Assembly: GCA_004764695.1 (NCBI GenBank)
Contig: SMSO01000005.1
Span: 1,631,501 to 1,695,500, forward strand
Direction of reading: 5' to 3'
From: Schizochytrium sp. TIO01
Lineage: Eukaryota > Sar > Bigyra > Thraustochytrida > Thraustochytriidae
DNA: 64,000 bases
The notes beneath the pieces were generated by a model that saw nothing but the letters and a program-made list of their open reading frames with translations, did not search any database and had not been told where the DNA came from. Every line of letters starts with the position of its first letter. Positions within the stretch are counted from its first letter, which is position 1. Shown here in pieces: positions 45,658 through 57,787 of this stretch. Position numbers and translations under genes: made by a program.

Positions 45658-47163
45658 TTAGATGCTGCCGGGGGGAAGATCGATGGGCATGGTGACGGTC
45701 TTGACCTCGGTAAAGTTGTGGAGAGCGTACTCACCGAGCTCACGGCCAATGCCGGACTGCTTGAAGCCACCGAAGGCAGAGGCAGCGTCGAACTTGTCGT
45801 AGCAGTTGACATAGACGGTACCAGCCTGAAGGTGCTTGGCCATGTACATGCACTCACCGATGTCACGGGAGATGATACCAGCGCCGAGGCCGTAGATGCT
45901 GTTGTTGGCGCGGTCAATAACCTCGTCGAGGCTCTTGAACTTGAGCACACTCATCACAGGTCCGAAGATTTCTTCCTGGGCAATGGTGTGGTGGTCCTCA
46001 ACATCGATGAAGATGGTGGGCTTGACGAAGTATCCCTTGTCACCGTGGCGGTCTCCACCGGTGGCAACCTTGCAGCCCTCGTCCTTACCAGTCTGGATGT
46101 ATCCCATGACACGCTGGAACTGGATCTCATCGACCTGGGGTCCGTGGGTGACACCCTCCTCGAACTGGCCTCCGGTCTTCATCTTCTCGGCAAATGCCAC
46201 AGCCTTCTCGACAAATGCGTCGTGCACATCCTCGTGCACGTAAATGCGGCTCGAGGCAATGCAGCACTGGCCCTGGTTCAAGAAGAGACCAGTGTGAGCG
46301 GCGGAAACAGCCTGGTCGAGGTTGGCGTTCTTGGTGATGATGAGAGGGCTCTTGCCACCAAGCTCAAGGGTGACTCTCTTGATGCTCTCAGCGGCCATCT
46401 TCTGAATGATCTTTCCGGTGGCGGTGGATCCGGTAAAGGCAACCTTGTTCACGTCCGGGTGGAGGGCGAGGGCCTTACCGGCAGTGGGGCCAAATCCAGA
46501 AACGAAGTTGACGACACCGTCGGGGAATCCGGCCTCCTTGATGAGCTTGCCGAGGTAAAGGCCAGTGAGGGGGGTCTTCTCGGAGGTCTTGATGACCAAG
46601 GTGCAGCCGCAGGCAAGCGCCGGGGCGAGCTTCCAGGTGGCCATGAGCGTGGCAAAGTTCCACGGGATAATGCAGCCGACGACACCGACGGGCTCGTGGT
46701 AGGTGAAGTTAAGGAAGGGGGTCTCGCCATCGCCGTCAATGGGAACCTGCTTGCCCATCATCTTGTCGGCCCAGCCAGCGTAGTAGCGGAAGCACTTGAT
46801 GGCGAGGGCGATATCAACAATGGCACCGTATCCTCCGGAGCCCATGCCGGTGGGCTTACCGTTGTCGAGGGACTCGAGCTTGACGAGGTAGTCGTGGTCA
46901 CGTTCCATGAGGTCGGCGAGCTTGAGAATGAGGTCACGGCGAGCGGAGGCGTTCATGGTGCGCCACGGGGCGTTGCGGTGGAATGCGGCCTTGGCGGCTT
47001 GCACGGCCTGGTCCACATGGTCTTCGTTGGCCTCGTGGACCTGGCAGATGACCTCCTCGGTGGCGGGGTTCACCGTGGGGAACTGCTTGTCAGACTCGAC
47101 GAACTGGTTGTTGATGAAGAGACGAGTCTCAAGGCTGCTGATGTCGATGGGGTGGGCAGACAT
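45658..47163 (-). CDS. NAD(P)-dependent aldehyde dehydrogenase, ALDH1/2-type
   Basis: It oxidises aldehydes to carboxylates. The open frame reaches 47343, but the first 60 codons are low in structure; the ATG at 47163 (A at -3) gives 501 aa, the exact family length. Landmarks in that numbering: oxyanion-hole Asn169 in IIPWNFATLM; cofactor Lys192 in VIKTSEKTP; coenzyme loop FTGSTATG (243-250); general base Glu267 in VTLELGGKSP; nucleophile Cys301 in NQGQCCIASSR; EEIFGP near 398-402; and the conserved C-terminal end GFKQSGIGRELGEYAL. There is no presequence and no clear peroxisomal tail in the chosen form, so it is probably cytosolic. If the upstream 60 codons were translated they could matter for targeting, but they are Lys/Gln/Glu-rich and not presequence-like. 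Codon bias is strong. The 5' side is a pyrimidine-rich microsatellite tract. There is no intron. Confidence 0.95.
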   Translation of the reverse strand: MSAHPIDISSLETRLFINNQFVESDKQFPTVNPATEEVICQVHEANEDHVDQAVQAAKAAFHRNAPWRTMNASARRDLILKLADLMERDHDYLVKLESLDNGKPTGMGSGGYGAIVDIALAIKCFRYYAGWADKMMGKQVPIDGDGETPFLNFTYHEPVGVVGCIIPWNFATLMATWKLAPALACGCTLVIKTSEKTPLTGLYLGKLIKEAGFPDGVVNFVSGFGPTAGKALALHPDVNKVAFTGSTATGKIIQKMAAESIKRVTLELGGKSPLIITKNANLDQAVSAAHTGLFLNQGQCCIASSRIYVHEDVHDAFVEKAVAFAEKMKTGGQFEEGVTHGPQVDEIQFQRVMGYIQTGKDEGCKVATGGDRHGDKGYFVKPTIFIDVEDHHTIAQEEIFGPVMSVLKFKSLDEVIDRANNSIYGLGAGIISRDIGECMYMAKHLQAGTVYVNCYDKFDAASAFGGFKQSGIGRELGEYALHNFTEVKTVTMPIDLPPGSI

Positions 47164-47357
47164 TTTGGATTCCGGTTTGGGGTTTGTATTACCAATTTTG
47201 CCTTCTTCAGCTGCTGATACTTGAAGTGTCTTTGCTTCCAAAGCCTGTTCCGGACCTTGGTCAACTCCTTGCTTACTCGCTACTGCCGATTGCGCCTGCG
47301 GCTCTTTGCTTGCTTTGCAGCCTATTTTGCTGACCTTGCACAAACTTCACGTCGCTT

Positions 47358-47394
47358 CGCTTTGCTTTGCTTTGCTTTGCTTTGCTTTGCTTTG
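47358..47394. repeat. (CTTTG)n pentanucleotide repeat
   Basis: Seven copies of GCTTT, about 200 bp upstream of the aldehyde dehydrogenase start. Confidence 0.95.
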
Positions 47395-47455
47395 GCTTCG
47401 CTGCTCCGAGTTTCGGATTTGCTGTTGCGGATCTGCGCCAACTTCGTCCACGCCG

Positions 47456-47513
47456 CTTCTTCTTCTTCTTCTTCTTCTTCTTCTTCTTCTTCTTCTGCTT
47501 CTGCTTCTGCTTC
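47456..47513. repeat. (TTC)n with TTCTGC tail
   Basis: About 13 TTC copies followed by three CTTCTG hexamers, also on the aldehyde dehydrogenase promoter side. Confidence 0.95.
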
Positions 47514-47663
47514 ATTACTATCTTCTTCTACTTCTCCCTCTCGATCCATTACCCAAAACAGCCAAACAGCAAATCTTTCTCTCTCTTCCAATTCTTCATC
47601 CCTCCTCCTACAAAAGGATATTCTTTTCAATATTCTTTTTGTTTTTCTCAGTCGGCCCTTCTC

Positions 47664-47694
<31 letters not shown>

Positions 47695-49929
47695 CTCTCT
47701 CATTCCATTTCTCTCTGTTAACTCTCACTCTCTCCAAAGGTCCCTCTCTCTAAACCCTTACTTTTAAAAAATTAAGTTAAATTAAAGTAAATATTTTATG
47801 AAGAGACTGCTACTGGGTGGGTAGTCGAAAGGCTAGCAGGTTAACGCACTCACTCATATCGATTCTCTGCGGAAACTTTGAGACTCAGGAAGGAATGAAT
47901 AATTGAGACCTGTTTCTCCGCCCTCTCTGCGACTAAAGCCGTCTTCCTGAAGCCCTCGAACGCCTCTTGAAAAGACGGCGAGGCGTGCAAATGAGCCATC
48001 GAAAGGAGAGCTGTGGCGCTATTCTCTCTTCAAGATCGCCCCAAAGAGACAGAAAGTATAGCGACTAACTGAGATCCTTTCCACTTTCCTCCCACTTTTT
48101 CAATCAACTGCATAAAAACGTTTTTAAATAAATAAATAAATAAAATGGGATAAAAGAAAGATTAAAATAAGATTAAAATAATTAAAAATGACTAAACGAA
48201 ATGAAGTAGTTCATTTTCAGGAGCAGATGGCCTTTCTATGACTCGCGAGCTGTAAGATCGCAGAGACTCGAGGCGCGATGGACTCAGCTCTGGTCATCTC
48301 TGGGTTAGCTAGTGAGCGGCCGTCCGGCTGACTGGATAGATCGCAGGAGAAATGGCTGCTGGACTGGACGGAGGCAGAAGTGAACCTTGGTGCACTCGGC
48401 GAAAGGGCCTGAAGAAAGAATCAAGAATCAGACTTGATCTTGAAGAACTTCACCTTAGATATATATACGTGTCTATGATTTTTTATTAAAACTCTTTTTT
48501 ACCAAGACTGCGCATTTTTAATTTTTTTTAATAATTTGAGAGATAAAAAGATATATATATTTAGAGGAGCGAGAATAGGAAAGATACAGAAGGAAGCGAC
48601 ACTAATCTTACTGAGCCTAACAAAAGCAGCCATGTTGACGAGGGAGCGGCATACCACAACCGATCCCGCAGCGCCAGTTTGCTCAAAGCAACAACCACGG
48701 CGGCGATTGGAGGCAGTGGTGGTGTGAGGAGGGCTGCGGGTGGAGCTTGTTTATAAAAGCTGTAAAAGGCCAGTAACGGCATGTCTCCAAGTGGCTTCCA
48801 CTGGCCAAATACGCCCTCTCAATCGAGACCTTGCCTGGGAGGCGTCGCGAAACTGTTTGCGAAAGTACGCTCCCGTGAGGGGGTAATCTCTATGTTTTCG
48901 AGGCAGAGGCGCAGGAGAGAGTTGTGGGAAGACTGTGGGGGGATTGTCCGGCTTCGCGGAAGGGCTTGCAAACGGTCCGTGCGCCGTCTGTATCTGTGTC
49001 TGTGGAGAAAGAAGCACTCTTGTTGTTGTTGTTGTTGTTCTGCTTCTTCTTTTGTTGAAGTCCAATTGAATCTATGGACTCGGGCTCCCAACTGAATATA
49101 CATACATTCATACGCCTTCGCTCATCGATTCACTCGCTCTGGCGTCTGGATTTGCCACGTTAAAGGGAGCGACGTGCCACTTCTTTGCAGTTGCGTCGGG
49201 GTTAATGATCTTCGGTCGCTTTCGATTTTTGCTTTTTTATTCTTTCGATGTTTTCTTATCTCTTTCAATTAAAAAGATACGCAGATCCAAATCTCCAAAA
49301 TCCCTTGGCGACTTTCGGACCGGGGCGCCGCTTGTCCTTTTACTCCAGTGTAGAGAGTCGCCGTGGCAGAGACACAATACCACTGACATTAAATACATTC
49401 TCTAAACACAAGCTGTGGGAAAAGATGTTTATAATGTTAATATGATATTTCTCAGATTCAGGGGGGGGAAACCAAAGTATTCCTTGGCCCATGCCCCTAA
49501 CATTGTGTCCCACAGCGTCTCCCTTATCCTCACAACTACACTTACGCTAACCTTCAGTCCTGCCCTCTCGGTCCTGTCTTATCTTTTTCTTTTTAGGTTG
49601 CAGTGATTATTTTCACTTATTTCTAATCAATTAAAATAATAATAATTAATAATTAAAAAGTGCATAAACATTTTTATCTCTTCCTCCAAAATAGAAACAA
49701 TAGAAATAAACGAGAAGGCTGCCGAAGTTGACGATTCGAAGATATACGCCCTCTCTCCCTCTCGCTCCGCCTGTCACGCTCCTCCTCCTCCTCGCGACAC
49801 CTTGCTGCGGCTCTCTCCCCGCGCCTTCTCTCCGCTGCGCCACGTCTCCGTTGCTGGCGTCTGCTGCTTTCGCAGGCGAGCCTGTTGTTCTGCTTTGGTG
49901 CCTCCACAGTTGTTGCTAATGAGAGCAGT

Positions 49930-49975
49930 CATAATTCATAATTCATAATTCATAATTCATAATTCATAATTCATT
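49930..49975. repeat. 7-nt (CATAATT)n repeat
   Basis: Six perfect heptamers. Confidence 0.95.
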
Positions 49976-51165
49976 CCAAGGCGAGCTTTTATTCATGTCT
50001 TGCGCTGGAAACCCGCTGAGGCTGATGGTGCCGTCGCTGCGGGCCTTCAACGCTCCTGGCGCCGCGACGCCGAGCTCGGCCGGTTTGTTTGCGAGCAAGA
50101 GCATCCTTGTAAACCTTGCCGATGCTGCTGCTGATGCTGCTGATGCTCCTGTGTAATTTCAGGCATCCCGGGTGAGCCACCAGGATTACAGGGAAGCGAG
50201 AACCCGCTGGGAATTGCGGGATCTCTAGATTGATTGTGCTATTTGTACATACATTGCTTCGCTCGCTTGCACGCAGTCCATGCGACTGGGTTCGCATCTG
50301 CGTGTCGGTGGACGCAGCTTTGAAGGGCTCGTGCGAGCGAAATTCCAAGTTACTGATTGATGTTGAGCGAGGGCCTTTTCGAGAGCAGCGGAATCATGAA
50401 TTAAACCGTTAGCTTTGAGGAACTCGCACGAGAACAGAGGCCATAGGAGACAGGTAGGCAAGACTAGCGGATGGGGTCTCGGGAAGCTTTAATCCGCCCT
50501 CTTCCACGGAGCAAATAATGGCGGCGATCTATAGCGGAAACCTGTGTTGTGGACGGCGTCGTCATCGTTTCCGTTGACTGATTCTGCTTCGACGGCGGCC
50601 TCGCTGTACGAAGGTGCCCGAGCCGAAGCGGGAGTTTGTAGGATTAGAAACCAACCACATCAATGCCACATCTTGCCTGAAGAAGAACTTCAAGAATCTC
50701 AAGCCCTCGTTGAATTTCTGCGCGCAATTAACTGTACCTTCTGCTGTGAACTCCTGAGCCCGAGAATCAAGAACCGGACATGGCGCGTGAAAAGAGAGTC
50801 AACTCCCAATCCAAACACCCGCCAGCGTGGCATGAACTCAGCGCCTGAATACCTCGCTCCGTGGCTCATTCACCGCCGGCAAAGACCGCCTCGAATGACA
50901 TGCCTTTGAGGAGGCCTTGGTCTTGGTCCAAGGGCGCCTCCGCAATACGCCCCATTTGCCTCAGACCCGCAAGAGGTCCAAGATCTTCTCGCGGCGAGAT
51001 CCAATTTCTGAAACGTCGCAGACGGATTCGGCGATCCCGATTCCATCCATCCCCATCTCTCATTTGAACCTTTCGTCGCCATCGCCGCTCTTACGAGTTA
51101 TTCGCAGTTACGTGTTGACCGACAGTTCTCTTCGCTTCGCTTTCCTGACATTGTTCCTATCTTTC

Positions 51166-51314
51166 ATGCATTCACTCATTCATCGATTCATTGATTCATT
51201 TATTGACTAATTCATTGATTCATTCATTGACTAATTCATTCACTCATTCATTGACTAATTCATGGACTAATTCATTCACTCATTCATTGACTAATCCATT
51301 CACTCATTCATTGC
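51166..51314. repeat. Degenerate TTCA array with higher-order period
   Basis: TTCATT/GACTAA/CACTCA tetramers recur in a longer pattern: the phrase CATTCACTCATTCATTGAC and its variants appear three times between 51235 and 51314. Confidence 0.9.
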
Positions 51315-51756
51315 GCTCTTTGAGAACCCAATTCCTGCGATATATTAAAATATGTGTATTTGTGAATATTCGCGTTGGATTGAGATTATGTAGCACAGCG
51401 GGAGAAGTGGCACTGCTAGGCGAAGCGGTAGCTGGGCGCTAGCTCTGCGGAGAAAGAAGCAAGCGCAAAGAAAGAAAGAAAGAAGGAAAGAAGCTTGCTT
51501 CAGCCATCGGCGCTCTTCGCTCCATCGCTACGCGTGCCTTCTGCCCTCGTCGTCCTCCTCCTCCTCCTCCGCGACGTGTACACGAACGCCCGACGCTCTG
51601 TGCGTCTCCACTCCGCCGCGCTTTCAGAGCCTTCGCGACGGCTTGAGCCTGAAAACAACGAAGACATACATCAACCAATCCATCAATCATCAATCAATCG
51701 ATGATCAAAAAATCAAGAAATCTAGAAAGAAAGATATTTTTTAACTAAAAGAAATC

Positions 51757-51757
<1 letters not shown>

Positions 51758-51803
<46 letters not shown>

Positions 51804-51815
51804 GAAGGAAGGAAG
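51758..51815. repeat. (GAAA)n switching to (GGAA)n
   Basis: Eleven GAAA copies are followed by four GGAA copies; pure purine strand. Confidence 0.95.
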
Positions 51816-51985
51816 GATGAGCCGCCGCCCTCTTCGCTCGACCGGTGGACCGACCTTTGGCTCTGTCGGCGCCCTCTTCTCGTTCCTCCAACTGCGCCTG
51901 GCTGCCTTCGACCTCAGCTCTCTCTGTCTATTCTGCCCTTCCTTCGATCTTTGCAGCACTCAGTTTTATCTTCGAGAGTTGCATA

Positions 51986-52041
51986 AGTTAGTTAGTTAGT
52001 AAGTTAGTAAGTTAGTAAGTTAGTAAGTTAGTAAGTAAGTA
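51986..52041. repeat. (GTTAGTAA)n octamer repeat
   Basis: It starts as GTTA tetramers, becomes GTTAGTAA octamers, and ends as GTAA tetramers. Confidence 0.95.
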
Positions 52042-52542
52042 GGCGCGATCCTTTTGGCGTTGCCCCCCCCAAAAAAATAAATAAAAAATAAAATAAAATA
52101 AAAACATTTAAAAAACAAAAATTATAAGAAGACAATAAAAAATAATGATTGAAATAATGTGGAATGCCTCGGCAAAAGATCCGCAAGAAGAACGAACGAT
52201 TGACTCTGAAGAACCTCCTTTGGCGCCACTCTCCCCTTCAAAGGCAGGCGCCTTTGGGCAGGCCTCCCTTTAATGAGGTGCGGCGGTCGATTGGGTATCC
52301 AGAGGAAAGGTTGGTTTCAATTGTATTTTTAAATAGTTTTTTTTTTTTTTTGTTAACTAGATAAAAACCATTTCTAGAGAAAGCCAAATAAAAAATAAAG
52401 AAGCCTGGGTAAGAGTGCACTTGTCATGGAAGTAAGAAAGAAAGATCTTGTCGAAAGAGCGATACATACGCGGCAGTAGCGCACTCCTAGTGTGGCCTTA
52501 GAAGGCAACACTCCTTGCCCATTTCCATTTCGCTTTTCTCGA

Positions 52543-52602
52543 TCGACTTCGACTTCGACTTCGACTTCGACTTCGACTTCGACTTCGACTTCGACTTCGA
52601 CT
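52543..52602. repeat. (TTCGAC)n hexamer repeat
   Basis: Nearly ten perfect hexamers. They create apparent Ser-Thr or Glu-Val peptide repeats in open frames on the two strands, which I take as artefacts. Confidence 0.96.
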
Positions 52603-53760
52603 TTGGAACGCAGAGCGAAGAAGCCAATCGGTTTCAGCCTTGAGGAGGCAACTTCTTCAAGTTCGTTCCACGCGACAACAACAGCAGCAACAATAACAAC
52701 AACAAAAGAAGGAGAAGAACTTGAAGATCTTGAAGAAGGGGACCTTTTCAGACGCTCGCGGCGGCCGCGAATAAACGATTGCGGTCTCGCGCGATGTTTG
52801 CTTATTCCCTCTCCAGAAATGAACTGTGAGGGGCCAGCCAGCCAGCCAGCCTGCAACAAAGAACCTCTTTCGATTGATTTCAAAAGGAGCTCGCTCATGA
52901 TCTCTTTGAGTCTCCTGCGCTTTCAAACTCGATTTGTTCCTGATTCGATTGACTTGATCGGATTTGATTTTTTTATTTTCGAGTTGGAAACTGAGAAGTG
53001 TGAACGGAATTAACCTTCTTCCTTCTTCTTTCAACTCCTCTTTCTACAGACAGTTTTGATAGTTTTTGGTGTTTGAAATAGAATTTTATGTTATATGCTT
53101 TTCTAATCTTGAATAAAAAGAAAGAGAGACAGACAGAGAGAAAGAAAGAAAGCTCCATCCCATATACGTACGTACAGATTCTTTGTTTCGATCGCGCCAA
53201 AGAGAGCTTGGGCTGCGCAGGTTTGACGCCCCAGATACCCTTGGAGAGCCGCGTGTCTTCACCTGCCCAATGCCTCTCTGCCACAAAGAACGCGGCTTTC
53301 ACCGCCTGAGAAACTGAGAAATGGGCTTCGTTTGCGAGAAGAAGCAGAAGGAGAGCGAAAGCACGGGCTTTGGAAGAAGACTTTTGGACTCGCGGTGGCG
53401 GGGTGGACGCTAAGCGCCTGCTACCCGTAACGATAGGACCTCTGGCAGGGGTGTTCTCGGCGAGGCTATGTGACGCTAAGCGAGGGCTAAGAAGATGGAA
53501 AAGAACAGGAACAGAAACCGTATCCTAGCTAAGCAAATAGTTTGATATATTTGTTATTACTATGTGTAGAAAATCGTGAATTTATAAAGGCTGGAAAGGA
53601 GGAAAGTCACACGCGATTTTGAGCGGGAACTTTAAGGTCACATGTGGTCAATGCGGAGGAGGTCATTGAGAAATGTGCGATTACAAATCGATCGTGATCT
53701 AGAGACCGACCTTGTGCAGTTCCTCTGCACGTCAACGGAGGCGGTGGCGCTCGCTCGCGT

Positions 53761-53794
53761 GCAATGCAATGCAATGCAATGCAATGCAATGCAA
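53761..53794. repeat. (GCAAT)n pentanucleotide repeat
   Basis: Seven copies; reverse complement of the pentamer at 10683-10737. Confidence 0.95.
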
Positions 53795-56208
53795 CAGAAG
53801 GCCAGCCATCCCCCCATACGTAAGTGCGTGCGTGCACGGACAGCTTGACGTGATCCATGACATCATGCCTACGCGTGGCCCGTGCCGGAGTGGCGGCAGG
53901 TCGAGCTCGCCGGCTCGTTGAATCTGCTGCACAAAGCCGTTGGCGCACCCGATGGAACTGTGCAATAACGTGTTGTCGAGACGAGATTTCATTGACTTTG
54001 GAGAATTGGAGAATGCTCTGCTCGAGCGATGGTTGCCCTGTAAACAGCTTTCGCGACGTCGAAAGCAACGGCGCTTCAAGCGCCTGTGTGGCTGGCGATG
54101 ACACCATCCAGAGCTGGCCACGCAACAAAAGACTACGCACGCACGCACTGAGAGGGCTGTCTACATCTGCTGCTGGCTGGCTTGCCAAAAGATTGGTCTC
54201 GGCTTATTCTGCTCGCGTGAAACTCAATGCGGAGACACGAAAGTGACAGAAGAGTTGGCCTTTTCACTTGGGATTTCTAGCTAGAGAGTGAAAGCCAATT
54301 TCGATTCTTGAACCTGGCCGAATGCCAGCTTGTCAGACCCGCGGTGAATTTACAAACAAGAGCCAAATGGCTGCAAATCCTTGGGCGAACTAGCTGTCTG
54401 TAAATCACTTGCAGGCGTTTGCAATGCATGCAGCGCTCACTTCGGGGTTCAAGAAACAATCGATATGGGGAGCGAAGAAGACATTCTCAGGAACGGCGAA
54501 TCGAAGTCGCTCCTGTTCGGCGTGTCCGCTAAGTTTTCCCGTCTCCATTGCAGTTATCTGCGCTGCGGTTGGTTTTGTTTAGAGGCAAACGAGCAGCCCC
54601 TTGCACATCCGGTTTTCCCGTTCGAGGCTTGCGCACACTGCGAAGAAGAAGTCACTTCGATCGCCACACCGGAATCACCGACAGATCCTGGAAACCTGCA
54701 AGTCTGCAAACGCCGCAGATGGCGAAGAACTGCGAAAGGAAGGTCGGTACCTCCCTCCTTCACTTCGCTCCATCGTCGATTTCTCCGCCATGTCGTAAGG
54801 ATGTTGCAAGAAAACGCTGACGGCAGCGCGAAGAATGGAAATGAAAGTGGTCGCTTGCTGGAAACTAAAGCAGAGAAGCAAGCAGTGCCTGCTCTCCCTC
54901 CGTCTCCTTGGAGCAAGCAAGCAAGCAAGCAAGCAAGCAGGATGGATCTCTGTGGAACCTCCCAACTTGAAAGCTGCGCATTCCTGCAATACCAAGAACA
55001 GAAACAGCAACTATTTCATAAGTTTGTCTTCATCCTTCCTTCTTCGCCAATCTAATGAGGAGGTACGCTCTATTCCGAGTCGAATAAATGATGTTTCTTT
55101 TTTCATTTCCATTTTCCCGTTTCTTCCTCCTCCAAGTGTTCAAGTAACTGAAAGAAGCTACTATGAAGACATATCGATGATAAGTTTACTTTATTTTTTT
55201 TAAATCTCCGTACTAAGATGGCGGTATTTGTGCCGGGTGCACTAAAAGCTTAGGGGACAGTAGGCCACGGTATATAACGCATAGTGGCCTGGTCTCTCGT
55301 AGTCAGTTTGATTGATTGATGGATGGATGGATTGATATATTGATTGATAATTGATTTTCCGTAGCGCAGGAACGCACAGGATCGGCGACGAAGAGACAAA
55401 GTTTTGGTGTGAAGGGAAAGAAAGGCACGTGTCCACGAAGGCTGCGGGTCCTGCAAAAAAGGGGGCGGAGGGAAAGAGGAATTGCGCACTTTCTGCAGTA
55501 TCCAGTTATCATATCTATTTTAAAAATTAAAAAAATAAAAAATATTCTTTAAAAAGTATTTTACTTTTATATTTACAATTAAAAAAAAAAAAAAAATTTA
55601 GAAAAAGAGGAAATGAAAATACGTATAAATCGTATATTTGAGGATTAGTTATACATTTAGGAACGACAGACTGAGTGGCAAAGAAGGAGACAATTGAGCG
55701 GTCGACTGAGGAAGGCGGGAATGAGGATCATTGCAAAGTCCAACTTCGAGTTCAAGATCGAGCTCTTGAGCCCCCCTTGAGTTCTGGAGTCCTTTAGCTC
55801 TTTGGTTGTTGAGTTGCTTCAAGCTTGGGGCAGGATCTCGCTTATGCCTCTGGTTGGTCCTTGTTTGTTTTTCTTACTTGGGATCAATGCGTGAAAATCA
55901 ACTTTGATTTCACTCGGACCGCTGCGCTTACAAAAAGAGGCCTCTGCAGATAGATGAATAGATAAATAGATAAATAAATCTCCGTCGGTTTCCTTCGATC
56001 GATGCACATTTCTTCTGATCACAAGTTCGCCTCGAATCACTTCCCCCTCTTGTGCACTCGATATGGATATCGTGGCGAAGGTGTTGTAATGGACCTTCAT
56101 TCCCTGAGACGGATCAAAGGAAAATCAAACTTGACGAGGTTTTCTTTGTTTGAGAGGCGAGGCTTCCAAGGCAAGGAAAACTTGCCCCGTGATCTTGAGC
56201 AATCCATC

Positions 56209-56253
56209 TCTTCTTCTTCTTCTTCTTCTTCTTCTTCTTCTTCTTCTTCTTCG
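56209..56253. repeat. (TTC)n microsatellite
   Basis: Fifteen perfect copies. Confidence 0.96.
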
Positions 56254-56400
56254 TTCGCAACCCAAAAGCCTCCGAAGGGACGGCAGGTCGAGCGAGCCGA
56301 AGTATATACAGAGGTCCCGAGCCGAGTCTTCAAAGCAGCCAAGAGAGATCTTGGAGCGGGAGGGCTCAAAGATAGATATTCACTAGCTCAGGTACTTCGT

Positions 56401-56443
56401 CATTCATTCATTCATTCATTCATTCATTCATTCATTCATTCAT
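56401..56443. repeat. (TTCA)n microsatellite
   Basis: Ten perfect copies, then decayed TTTA/TTCACTTA units. Confidence 0.96.
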
Positions 56444-57508
56444 TTATTTATTCACTTATTCACATATTCGAGTAAGTTTATGTGCTCAAGATTATCGCGC
56501 CGATCTTTCTCAATCAAACCTCGAAGAGAAAGGAGCAAAAGGCGAACGGGAAAGTCGCGCGTGATCAAAGATGCTCATTGGCCGAAGCTGGAGATCCAAA
56601 AGGCGACCGATATTGCACTGTATGTTTCGCGGAAGTGTTGGGTAGGGACGGTTCAGAAAGCGCCGGGGGACCCGCAACCGAGTCTGTTTTTGAATGAGTT
56701 CGATTCTTTCTCGCGAATCCCTACCCGGCTCTATCTGACCTCTACTGCCATAGATCATTTTTTTTTCACTTTCTATTTTTTTTTAAATGAAGTTTTTTTT
56801 TTTTTTTTAAATAAAAAAAATCCTTAAATTTTAAATTTAAGAGCTTAAATTAAAAACCGTACTGTATAGAGTGAACAATATAACAGCAACAATAGTTATG
56901 ATGATAATAATAATTTAAAAAGATGAAATCAAATATAGGAAACCTTGGGATCATCGCCTTTACTTGAGGATCAGAGGCTTTTGAGGATAACCTCTGTGGA
57001 AGGAGAGGAAACCAAACAATCAAACAATCAAACAAGCCAACAAACGAAACATATAGCCAGAAACCTGCCTGGCTCGCTGGCGCGACGGCCTCAGAGCTGC
57101 CGTATGCGCCGCCCCTCCAGGCTGGAGCCCCATCTCGAGCGGTTTCCAACTTGAGGTTTGCGGCTCTGGGTTACCAACTTTCATTTCATTTTTCACTTAT
57201 TATTTATTTATTTGTTTATTTATTTTTAATTTGTTTATCATCATGATCTGATTTATACAGATATATATAATTTAATTTTAATAAAAAAACAATAAAAAAA
57301 CTTTAGTTTTATGCCTCATTTTTGGGATGCGGGTTTCAAGAATTTCGAGGTTGAGGTCCTCGGCGTGGACCTCTGCAGCGTCGCGACTGAAGTTGACAAG
57401 ATCCTCGTGGCATTCGGCGAAGGAAAGACGGCCCCAGTACCCAGCGAGGAGCGACCGGCCTCCGCGTCGAAAGTGGAGCGGGCGGATTACATGCACTTCG
57501 CGGCTTTC

Positions 57509-57560
57509 TTGCTCAACTTGCTCAACTTGCTCAACTTGCTCAACTTGCTCAACTTGCTCA
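57509..57560. repeat. 9-nt (TTGCTCAAC)n repeat
   Basis: Almost six perfect nonamers. Each contains TTGCTCAA, so reading frames give Leu-Leu-Asn or Gln-Val-Glu repeats. Confidence 0.95.
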
Positions 57561-57741
57561 AGCCTTGTGTGAAACACGTACCTATCTACACGATGGCACG
57601 GTGCTCTTCTTGCCTTAAACTCCAAGCTGCACTTGGTGCTGCTGCCCTCTGGGAGAGCGAGCCTTCCAGGTCCTGCCTGCTTCCTAGCTGCGAGGAGTGA
57701 GCGAGTCGAGTCCAAGATGGCACATCCAGCAAGGCAAGCTT

Positions 57742-57787
57742 AGGCAAGGCAAGGCAAGGCAAGGCGAGGCGAGGCGAGGCGAGGCAA
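57742..57787. repeat. (AGGCA)n switching to (AGGCG)n
   Basis: Four AGGCA pentamers pass into four AGGCG pentamers, then back to AGGCA. Confidence 0.94.

Noticed and set aside
47164-47343. 60-codon N-terminal extension of aldehyde dehydrogenase
   Set aside because: It is not presequence-like and exceeds the normal family length; the internal ATG gives exactly 501 aa.
54381-55055. 224-codon open frame
   Set aside because: It starts at TTG, runs into a CAAG array, has no recognisable domain, and is overlapped by long frames on the other strand.
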